From an uncultured Actinomycetes bacterium (GTDB lineage Bacteria > Actinomycetota > Thermoleophilia > Solirubrobacterales > 70-9): a DNA stretch of 5,159 nucleotides. Location: contig CAMLHB010000175.1 in the NCBI GenBank assembly GCA_946479725.1, positions 1 through 5,159 of the forward strand. The letters run 5' to 3'. The notes under the pieces are model-generated. The model worked only from the letters and a program-made list of their open reading frames with translations. It searched no databases and was not told the DNA's origin. A program made the position numbers and the translations under genes. Below are positions 1-5,051 of this stretch, in pieces (positions within the stretch are counted from its first letter, which is position 1; every line of letters begins with the position of its first letter).

Positions 1-833
1 CGGGCGACGAAGCGGCGGTACTGCTCGTCCTCGACCCGGTCCTGGCGGCGCAGCGTCGCGCGCAGGTAGCCGTAGAGGAAGGCGATGCCGGAGAGCACGC
101 GCGGGCGCAGGGTGGCGACCTTGAGCGAGCGCAGCGCCACCCACCAGAAGCCGTAGCGGAGGATGTAGGCGCACTCGCCGTGGCGGGCGCGGCCTCGCAG
201 GGTGCCGCCGCGGGTGGCGACCGGGCGGTGGTGCCGGGCCTGCAGCCGGGGGAGCGAGCGGGTCTCGAAGCCGCCCATGCGCGCGTAGGTCTCGTCGATC
301 GTGTCCCAGCCGAGGCGCTCCTGAACGCCGCCGATCGCCGCCAGGCACTCGCGGCTGTAGAGCTTGAGGGCGCCGCGGACGTGGTTGGCGGGGACCTTGG
401 CCTCGCGCCACTCGCCGGCCTCGCGCTCGAGCAGGACGCCGCCGGCGATCCCCAGGCCCGGCTCGGCCTCGAAGGCGGCGAGCAGTTGCTCCAGGTAGTC
501 GGGGGGCAGCTCGACGTCGGCGTCGAGCTTGCCGACGTGGGTGTGGTCACCGAGCTCGACGCTGGCGAGGGCGGCGTTGAAGGCGACCGCCTCGGCGGCG
601 ACGGCGAGGCCGTCGGTGGGGGCGGCCGCGCTGCGGGTTGGCGCCCGGCGCACCTCGAGGAAGGGAACTTCCCCCGCCAGCCGCTCGAGTAGCTGCGGGG
701 TCGCGTCGCGGGAGCCGTCGTCGACGATCAGCCAGAGGTCCGGGGGCCGGGTCTGGGCGGCGACGGCGCGGACGGTCCGCTCGAGGTGGTCGGCCTCGTC
801 GCGAGCCGGGGTGATCAGCAGCAGCCGCTGCAC
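1..833 (-). CDS. GT2-family glycosyltransferase, 3' end cut by window edge
   Basis: Translated by hand from the minus strand: 277 complete codons are open from a GTG at 833-831 to the left edge, so the C-terminus is missing. The product begins VQRLLLITPARDE, the usual first beta strand of a GT-A fold. It has a nucleotide-binding VDDGS motif (about residues 37-41), a metal-binding DAD inside KLDADVELPPDY (about 102-113) and an acceptor-side segment GWDTIDETYARMGG (about 175-188). The HVRGALKLYSREC stretch (151-163) with the later WDTIDE segment is typical of a recognisable soluble GT2 subgroup of surface-glycan loci. Hydrophobic patches near 224-237 and 248-257 could bind membrane but are not clear transmembrane helices. 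The start lies one base after the stop of the upstream glycosyltransferase; a GGAG on the minus strand 8 nt before the GTG supports it. The role would be transfer of a sugar from an NDP-sugar to a growing glycan; donor and acceptor cannot be read. Family call is firm, specificity unknown. Confidence 0.9.
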   Translation of the reverse strand, partial: MQRLLLITPARDEADHLERTVRAVAAQTRPPDLWLIVDDGSRDATPQLLERLAGEVPFLEVRRAPTRSAAAPTDGLAVAAEAVAFNAALASVELGDHTHVGKLDADVELPPDYLEQLLAAFEAEPGLGIAGGVLLEREAGEWREAKVPANHVRGALKLYSRECLAAIGGVQERLGWDTIDETYARMGGFETRSLPRLQARHHRPVATRGGTLRGRARHGECAYILRYGFWWVALRSLKVATLRPRVLSGIAFLYGYLRATLRRQDRVEDEQYRRFVA

Positions 834-834
834 C

Positions 835-2064
835 TCAGGCGCTCCGCGCCCCGTCGACCAGCCCGTCGACGAGGTCGAGGTAGCCCTCGCGCTGGCGTCG
901 CCACTCGATCTCGGCCAGCCGCCCGGAGGCAGCTTGCGAGCGAGCCAGAGCGTTCTCCGGTGCCCGCCAGACGCCTTCGATCGCCGCCGCGAAGGAGGCG
1001 GCGTCGCCCGGTTCGGCAAGGAGCACGTCGTCGCCGAAGTAGCGCTCGATCACCGGCAGCCGCGAGGCGACCACCGGCAGCCCCATGTGCACGTACTCGA
1101 GCAGCTTCACCGGCAGCAGCAGCTCGGTGAAGTCGTCGCGGAGGGTGGGGACGACGCCGAGGTCGGCGGCTTCGAGCTGGGCCGGGATCTCCTCCACCGG
1201 GGTCGGCTGCGGGGCGACGTGGATCCCCCCGGGGGAGAGCTCGGCGGCGAGGGCGCCGACGCGGCGGGCCGCCTCGGCGTCGGAGCCGAAGACGTCGAGG
1301 CGCACCGGCATCCCCTGGTCGCGCAGCGAGGCCACCGCCCGGACCAGGGTCTCGACGCCGAACCGCTCGGCGAGGCCGCCGTGATAGACGACGCGCAGCT
1401 CGCCGTCGTTCGGCGCGCGCGGCGTGCGGCGCTCGCCGAAGACGCGCTCGTCGGGGGTGTTCATCACCACCTGGGTCCGCGGCGCCGAGACGCCTCGCGC
1501 CGCCAGCAGGTCGCGGGCCTCGGGGGTGACGAAGACCAGCCCGTCGGCCATCGCCGCGCTGAGCCGCTCCTCGGCGCGGACCAGGCGCACCAGGGGGTGG
1601 CGCGGCGAGCGTTCGAAGAGGGTCGCGAACAGCTCCGGGAAGGTGTCGTGGAAGTTGAGGATCAGCGGCGTGCGGCGCAGCTTCGGCCGCCAGGCGGCGA
1701 AGACGAGCGCGTCCGGCATGTTGTGGATCTCGATCAGGTCGAAGGGGTCCCCGCGATCGAGGGCGCTGACCTTGCGGGCGGCGCCGAGCAGGAAACGCAG
1801 GTTGCCGCTGAGGTAGGCGCGGGCGCCGCCCCGGGGCTTCTCGGCGGCGGCGCGGTGCAGGGCGATCTCGCCGCTCCCGACCGGGAACACCTCGTCGTCG
1901 TTGAGGCATACGCAGTCGACCCGGTCGCCGCGTTCGGCCAGCGCCCGGGCCTGGCGCTGGATCCGCGAGTCGACGACGAAGTCCGAGTAGTGGACCATGC
2001 AGACGCGGAGGCCGCCGCGCCTGGCCTGCGCCGGCGGCGCCTCAGCTATCTGCCGGGACTTCAA
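835..2064 (-). CDS. GT4-like (GT-B fold) glycosyltransferase
   Basis: This 409-residue protein has the length and layout of GT4-type retaining glycosyltransferases. The N-terminal Rossmann half begins at RVCMVHYSDF (20-29) and carries IHNMPD (113-118) and NFHDTFPE (137-144), signatures of a surface-polysaccharide GT4 subgroup. The C-terminal half holds VVYHGGLAERFG (225-236), the phosphate-binding region, and LLLPVKLLEYVHMGLPVVAS (316-335). Lys320 and Glu323 there match the donor-binding segment of the family; the first glutamate of the classic EX7E pair is not at canonical spacing. No signal peptide or membrane helix is visible, so it is probably a cytosolic or membrane-associated transferase. 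I use a TTG start at 2064, overlapping the end of the aminotransferase gene by 23 bp, because the next candidate, ATG at 1998 (residue 23), would cut into the first beta strand. The ribosome site there is weak (a GAGAG close to the TTG), so translation probably depends on coupling. Sugar donor and acceptor are unknown. Confidence 0.9.
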   Translation of the reverse strand: MKSRQIAEAPPAQARRGGLRVCMVHYSDFVVDSRIQRQARALAERGDRVDCVCLNDDEVFPVGSGEIALHRAAAEKPRGGARAYLSGNLRFLLGAARKVSALDRGDPFDLIEIHNMPDALVFAAWRPKLRRTPLILNFHDTFPELFATLFERSPRHPLVRLVRAEERLSAAMADGLVFVTPEARDLLAARGVSAPRTQVVMNTPDERVFGERRTPRAPNDGELRVVYHGGLAERFGVETLVRAVASLRDQGMPVRLDVFGSDAEAARRVGALAAELSPGGIHVAPQPTPVEEIPAQLEAADLGVVPTLRDDFTELLLPVKLLEYVHMGLPVVASRLPVIERYFGDDVLLAEPGDAASFAAAIEGVWRAPENALARSQAASGRLAEIEWRRQREGYLDLVDGLVDGARSA

Positions 2065-3211
2065 AGCTCTCGACCGCCGCGACGATCTCCGCGATCTGCG
2101 AGTCCTCGATCGCCGGGAAGATCGGCAGGGAGCAGTTTTCCGAGGCGAGGCGCTCGGCCACCGGCAGGCTGCCGGGACCGAGGCCGAGGCCGGCGTAGGC
2201 GGGCTGGCGGTGGATCGGCGTCGGGTAGTGGATCGCGCTGGCGATGCCGCGGGCGTCGAGGTGGTCGCGGAGGGCGTCGCGGGCGGCGCTGCGGACGACG
2301 AAGAGGTGGTGGACGTGGTCGCTGTGCGGGTCCGCCGGGGCGGGGGAGACGACCTCGGTCCCGGCCAGCCCCTCGCGCAGCGCCGCGGCGGCCTCGCGCC
2401 GGCGCTGGTTCCACCGCGGCAGGTGACGCAGCTTCACCTCGAGGATCGCCGCCTGCAGGGTGTCGAGGCGGTGGGTCCCGGTGGCCAGCTCGTGGTGGTG
2501 GCGGATGCCCTCGCCGTGGGAGCGCAGCAGCCGCACCTTGTGGTCGAGCTCGGGGTCACTGGTGACGAGGGCGCCGCCGTCGCCCCAGCCGCCGAGGTTC
2601 TTGGTCGGGTAGAAGCTGAAGCAGCCGGCGTCGCCGAGCGAGCCGACCGGGCGGCCGCGGTAGAGGGCGCCGTGCGCCTGGCAGGCGTCCTCGACGACGG
2701 TGATCCCGCGCTCGCGGCAGAGCGCCAGCAGCGGGTCCATCTCGACCGGGCGGCCGAAGAGGTGGACCGGGATCACGCAGCGGGTCCGCGGGGTGAGGGC
2801 GGCCTCGACGATCTCGGCCGTGAGCAGCGCCGTCTCGGGGTCGACGTCGACGATCACCGGGGTGGCGCCGACGGTGCTGACCGCCTCGGCGGTGGCGATG
2901 AAGCTGTAGGTGGGGACGATCACCTCGTCGCCGGGGCCGACGCCGAGTGCCCGCAGGGCGATCTCCAGGGCCGCCGTCCCGGAGGAGACGCCGACGGCGT
3001 GCTCGGTGCCGCAGAAGTCGGCGAAGGCCGCCTCGAAGCGCTCCAGTTCGGGGCCGAGGGTGAAGGCGGACTTGGCGGCGATCAGCTCGACCGTCTCCAT
3101 CCGCTCGGCAAAGAGCTCGGGAAAGGCGCTGTCGAGGCGGATGAAGGGGACGCTGGCGCCCTCGGTGGCGGCCAGGGGCAGGACGGGGTTCGCTGCGGTT
3201 GCGGTGCTCAC
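2042..3211 (-). CDS. DegT/DnrJ/EryC1/StrS-family PLP-dependent sugar aminotransferase
   Basis: The 389-residue protein has normal length for the family that aminates keto-sugars on NDP carriers, using glutamate as the usual amino donor. Visible landmarks are VSSGTAAL (75-82, cofactor phosphate binding), VGPGDEVIVPTYSF (91-104), VVEDACQAHGA (172-182, with Asp175 expected to pair with the pyridine nitrogen), and GCFSFYPTKNLGGWGDGG (196-213), in which Lys204 is the expected Schiff-base lysine. THRLDTLQAAIL (246-257) and AIHYPTPIHRQPAYA (326-340) are typical C-terminal landmarks. Several of these resemble WbpE-type and 3-amino-3,6-dideoxyhexose-forming enzymes, but the exact sugar cannot be assigned. 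The reading frame is open further upstream (to 3865), but only as antisense-like shadow of the regulator gene. The real start is the GTG at 3211, in a GTGA overlap with the regulator stop and preceded by a GAGG at 7 nt. Together with the nearby acetyltransferases it suggests an N-acetylated amino sugar. Confidence 0.93.
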   Translation of the reverse strand: MSTATAANPVLPLAATEGASVPFIRLDSAFPELFAERMETVELIAAKSAFTLGPELERFEAAFADFCGTEHAVGVSSGTAALEIALRALGVGPGDEVIVPTYSFIATAEAVSTVGATPVIVDVDPETALLTAEIVEAALTPRTRCVIPVHLFGRPVEMDPLLALCRERGITVVEDACQAHGALYRGRPVGSLGDAGCFSFYPTKNLGGWGDGGALVTSDPELDHKVRLLRSHGEGIRHHHELATGTHRLDTLQAAILEVKLRHLPRWNQRRREAAAALREGLAGTEVVSPAPADPHSDHVHHLFVVRSAARDALRDHLDARGIASAIHYPTPIHRQPAYAGLGLGPGSLPVAERLASENCSLPIFPAIEDSQIAEIVAAVESFEVPADS

Positions 3212-3855
3212 TTGTCGACCTCGTTCGGGGTTGGCTGATCGAGCTCCAGGAAGAGCGCGGCGGCCTCGCGCCGGGAACGGACGCCGAACTTGGCGAAGGC
3301 GGATGAGAGGTGGCTCTTGATGGTGCTTTCGGAAAGGAAGAGCTGCTCGGCGATCTGCGAGTTGGTCAGGCCCTCGGTGACGTAGGTGAGGACCTGGCGC
3401 TCGCGGTGCGAGAGGGTCGGCGGCTGCACGCTGGCGCGGAGCTCCCGCGGCACCACCGACTGGCCGGAGCCGACGGCGCTGACGGTCACCGCCAGGGTCG
3501 ACTCGATCAGCGGCTCGAAGACGATCGCGTCGGCGCCGGCGTCGAGTCCGCGGCGGACGCCGGTGCCGGTGGCGGGCGGCGAGATCGCGACGATCGGCAG
3601 CTTCTGCTCGCGGCGCACGCGGCGCAGCCGCGCCATCTCGGCCGGGCGGTCGAGGTTGCAGACGAGGACGACGATCGCGGCGATCTCCTCGGCGAGCTCG
3701 GCGATCTCCTCGGCCTCGGCGACGAAGAGGACGGCGGTGCCCCGCAGCGAGTTCTCGATGCGGCGGCGCAGCTCCTTCGACTCGGCGCCGAAGACCACGC
3801 AGGTCCGCTCGGAGGAGATTTTCGGATCGGCGACGGGTTCGCTGAGGACGGCCAC
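3208..3855 (-). CDS. LuxR/NarL-type transcriptional regulator with degenerate receiver domain
   Basis: The 215-residue protein has a response-regulator outline: an alpha/beta receiver-like domain (about 18-125), a short linker and a LuxR-type helix-turn-helix (about 147-205) containing LSHRERQVLTYVTEGLTNSQ and the recognition helix STIKSHLSSAFAKFGV. The HTH is intact. The receiver is not canonical. The first strand ends in CVVFGAES where an acidic pair is normal. The phosphoacceptor strand reads IVVLVCNLDRP, with Cys66 or Asn67 where the aspartate should be. The conserved lysine is replaced by Glu114 in IVFEP. Ser92 still occupies the usual Thr/Ser position. This suggests an atypical, phosphorylation-independent regulator controlled by a ligand, a partner or its own level; that is inference. 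The GTG start at 3855 directly abuts GGTGATCC. It is the first gene of the glycan operon and diverges from the acetyltransferase gene, so it may regulate both sides through the 59-bp gap. No histidine kinase is in the window. Confidence 0.9.
   Translation of the reverse strand: MAVLSEPVADPKISSERTCVVFGAESKELRRRIENSLRGTAVLFVAEAEEIAELAEEIAAIVVLVCNLDRPAEMARLRRVRREQKLPIVAISPPATGTGVRRGLDAGADAIVFEPLIESTLAVTVSAVGSGQSVVPRELRASVQPPTLSHRERQVLTYVTEGLTNSQIAEQLFLSESTIKSHLSSAFAKFGVRSRREAAALFLELDQPTPNEVDK
3219..3222 (-). promoter_or_regulatory. Ribosome binding site deciding the aminotransferase start
   Basis: GAGG on the minus strand lies 7 nt before the GTG at 3211, inside the last codons of the regulator gene. 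With the GTGA stop/start overlap it identifies the true aminotransferase start within a frame that stays open much further upstream. Confidence 0.55.
3678..3714. repeat. 16-bp direct repeat inside the regulator gene
   Basis: CGGCGATCTCCTCGGC occurs at 3678-3693 and again at 3699-3714, 21 bp apart, which is exactly seven codons. On the minus strand it encodes the Ala/Glu/Ile-rich stretch EAEEIAELAEEIAA (about residues 47-60), a heptad-like amphipathic segment in the receiver-like domain. Confidence 0.6.
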
Positions 3856-3863
3856 GGATCACC
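3856..3863 (-). promoter_or_regulatory. Ribosome binding site of the LuxR-type regulator
   Basis: The minus strand reads GGTGATCC directly before the GTG start. This is complementary to GGATCACC in the conserved 3' tail of bacterial 16S rRNA, and its GG falls 6 nt before the start codon, a normal Shine-Dalgarno spacing. It supports the GTG at 3855 as the start. Confidence 0.6.
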
Positions 3864-3905
3864 AACGGGCGAGCCGGTTGAAAGCTTGCGCACCGCTCTG
3901 GCGTT

Positions 3906-3913
3906 GGTGATCC
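3906..3913 (+). promoter_or_regulatory. Ribosome binding site of the divergent acetyltransferase
   Basis: GGTGATCC, the mirror image of the regulator's site, sits one base before the ATG at 3915; its GG is 7 nt from the start. It pairs with the same GGATCACC in the 16S rRNA tail and supports the ATG as the start. Confidence 0.6.
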
Positions 3914-3914
3914 G

Positions 3915-4445
3915 ATGGACGAGAGGCCCGCGACGGATCCGGCGAACGAGGCGCCGCATCGGCTGATCGACGACGTCAGCTTCGGCGAGGGTGCGGTCGT
4001 CTACTCGTTCACGAACCTCTACGGCTGCGCAATCGGGGCGGAGACGCGGATCGGGACCTTCGTCGAGGTCCAGCGCGGGGCCGAGATCGGCGCCGCCTGC
4101 AAGATCCAGAGCCACACCTTCATCTGCGACGGCGTGCGGATCGAGGACGAGGTCTTCGTCGGCCACGGCGTCGTCTTCGTCAACGACAAGCACCCGCGCG
4201 CGACCAGCGGCGGGGGCGACCTGCAGGACGACTCCGACTGGGAGCTGCTGCCGACGGTGGTTGAGCGCGGCGCCAGCATCGGCTCGGGGGCGACGATCCT
4301 CGGCGGCGTGCGGATCGGCGCGGGGGCGATGGTGGGAGCCGGCGCGGTCGTGGTCGGCGACGTCGATCCCGGGGCGACGGTGGTCGGCAACCCGGCCCGC
4401 GCGTTGCCGGCGCGGAAGCCGAGCTCAGCGCCAATTCTGCAATAG
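3915..4445 (+). CDS. Hexapeptide-repeat (left-handed beta-helix) sugar N-acetyltransferase, WxcM-N/WbpD-like
   Basis: The 176-residue protein is built of hexapeptide turns ([LIV]-G-x-x-x-x) from about residue 22 to 160, giving a left-handed parallel beta-helix that normally trimerises and binds acetyl-CoA between subunits. Key segments are IQSHTFICDGV (64-74), EVFVGHGVVFVNDKHPRA (79-96) and the C-terminal coils GASIGSGATILGGVRIGAGA (119-138), ending in the usual GNPARALP cap (158-165). The FVNDKHPRA loop and the short insertion at about 97-112 resemble acetyltransferases that N-acetylate NDP-amino sugars (FdtC, QdtC and WbpD types). A likely job is acetylating the amine made by the aminotransferase encoded across the divergent gap. 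The start ATG at 3915 follows GGTGATCC plus one base, a good ribosome site. Its 3' end overlaps the convergent acetyltransferase gene by 21 bp. Acyl donor and sugar are inferred from family and context; serine or maltose O-acetyltransferase roles are less likely. Confidence 0.9.
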   Translation: MDERPATDPANEAPHRLIDDVSFGEGAVVYSFTNLYGCAIGAETRIGTFVEVQRGAEIGAACKIQSHTFICDGVRIEDEVFVGHGVVFVNDKHPRATSGGGDLQDDSDWELLPTVVERGASIGSGATILGGVRIGAGAMVGAGAVVVGDVDPGATVVGNPARALPARKPSSAPILQ

Positions 4446-4985
4446 GTCGGAGTCGGCCACCTCGCGGACGACCCGAGCGGGAACTCCCATCACCACCGAG
4501 CGAGGAGCGACATCGGCGGTGACGAGGGCGCCGGCGGCGACAAACGCCTCTTCGCCGATCTCGACCCCCGGGCAGAGCGTCGAACCGCCCCCGACCCGGC
4601 AGGCCCGCCGCAGCAGGGGCCCTTCGAACTCGAACTCCTCGTCGTGCCGGTTCATCGTGTTGTCGTTGGTCAGCGTCACCCCGGGCCCGACGAAGGCGTC
4701 GTCTTCGATCCGCGTCCCGCCGGTGATGTAGCAGCGCGTCTGCACGCTGACCCGCTCCCCGATCACCACGCCGGGGTCCACCGAGACGTAGCTGCCGACA
4801 GTCGATCCCGCCCCGATGACGGCGCCGTCGCGAATTTGAGCGTGATCCCCAACCCGAGCCTCCGCCCCGATCCGCACCCCGGCGTGAATCACCACATGCC
4901 CCCCGATCAACGCCCCCTCGCCGATCTCCACCTTGTCCCCGATCAGGAGACCGGGCGCCAGGTCGGAAGGAAGTAGGTCCCCCAT
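4425..4985 (-). CDS. Second hexapeptide-repeat (left-handed beta-helix) acyltransferase
   Basis: The 186-residue protein shows near-continuous hexapeptide repeats from about residue 13 to 160, such as LLIGDKVEIGEGALIGGHVV (13-32). A central loop, VGPGVTLTNDNTMNRH (99-114), is analogous to the VNDKHPRA loop of the facing acetyltransferase. After it come coils ending in VVMGVPARVVREV (164-176), the usual C-terminal cap. The fold is that of trimeric acetyl-CoA-dependent acyltransferases, most like those acting on nucleotide sugars in surface-glycan loci; a sugar O-acetyltransferase is an alternative. Start is ATG at 4985; an AGGA lies about 11 nt upstream, and a TAGGAT there could instead be a -10 element. 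It is transcribed on its own, with the convergent plus-strand gene separating it from the minus-strand operon. Its first half uses GTG, GGG, CTA, CTT, ATT and CAT codons noticeably more than the neighbouring genes, which favour GTC, GGC and CTC. Specificity is unknown. Confidence 0.88.
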   Translation of the reverse strand: MGDLLPSDLAPGLLIGDKVEIGEGALIGGHVVIHAGVRIGAEARVGDHAQIRDGAVIGAGSTVGSYVSVDPGVVIGERVSVQTRCYITGGTRIEDDAFVGPGVTLTNDNTMNRHDEEFEFEGPLLRRACRVGGGSTLCPGVEIGEEAFVAAGALVTADVAPRSVVMGVPARVVREVADSDLLQNWR

Positions 4986-4994
4986 AGCGGCGGC

Positions 4995-5000
4995 ATCCTA
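4995..5000 (-). promoter_or_regulatory. Possible -10 element for the second acyltransferase
   Basis: The minus strand reads TAGGAT nine bases before the ATG at 4985, matching the TAnnnT form of high-GC bacterial -10 boxes. A transcript starting about seven bases downstream would be almost leaderless. No good -35 hexamer is seen 16-18 bases upstream, and the same bases include an AGGA that could act as a ribosome site, so the call is tentative. Confidence 0.3.
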
Positions 5001-5027
5001 GCGATGCCCAGATCGGCCCTTCCGCAC

Positions 5028-5051
5028 TTTGGTCCCCCAGGGGGGCCCAAA
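5028..5051. repeat. G/C-rich inverted repeat (hairpin)
   Basis: TTTGG (5028-5032) pairs with CCAAA (5047-5051), and CCCCC (5034-5038) faces a G-run (5040-5045), with one T/C mismatch. This forms a strong hairpin with a very short loop. There is no T-run on either side, so a classic intrinsic terminator is not supported. It lies about 40 bp upstream of the second acyltransferase start and could be a terminator-like structure for a gene beyond the right edge or an operator. Confidence 0.5.

Larger units (their letters stand above)
3855..3914. promoter_or_regulatory. Dyad-symmetric divergent intergenic region with perfect 13-bp arms
   Basis: The arms CGGATCACCAACG (3855-3867) and CGTTGGTGATCCG (3902-3914) are perfect reverse complements. 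The axis at 3884.5 is also the centre of an AAGCTT palindrome (3882-3887), and GAGC (3871-3874) pairs with GCTC (3895-3898) about the same axis. By hand count 22 of 30 position pairs across the element are complementary. It fills the whole gap between the regulator start (GTG, 3855) and the acetyltransferase start (ATG, 3915). It could be an operator read by the adjacent LuxR-type regulator, a shared regulatory or RNA-structural element, or partly a consequence of two matching ribosome sites. No convincing -35/-10 pair was found inside it. Confidence 0.6.

Noticed and set aside
529..2565. 678-codon open frame on the plus strand
   Set aside because: It lies antisense across the GT2, GT4 and aminotransferase genes. 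Its Arg/Gly/Ala/Ser-rich composition, with no recognisable motif, is the usual shadow of G/C-biased codons.
1997..3238. 413-codon plus-strand frame antisense to the aminotransferase
   Set aside because: Composition is Gly/Ala/Val/Asp-rich with no family motif, while the opposite strand carries clear aminotransferase catalytic motifs.
3212..3865. Upstream extension of the aminotransferase frame to 3865, suggesting a regulator-aminotransferase fusion
   Set aside because: The extension is Arg/Pro-rich, off-frame reading of the regulator gene; family similarity begins only after the GTG at 3211, which has its own ribosome site.
3878..3906. TTGAAA at 3878 as a -35 box for the plus-strand acetyltransferase
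   Set aside because: No acceptable -10 hexamer occurs 16-18 bases downstream; the sequence there is GC-rich and merges with the ribosome site.
3507..4193. 228-codon minus-strand frame spanning the divergent gap
   Set aside because: It is antisense to the plus-strand acetyltransferase and then off-frame in the regulator. The two real genes on either side have strong motifs and good starts.
4385..4409. CGGCAAC/GTTGCCG hairpin near the 3' end of the plus-strand acetyltransferase, as a terminator
   Set aside because: It lies inside coding sequence over the conserved GNPAR cap, has an 11-nt loop and no T-run; chance or coding constraint is enough.
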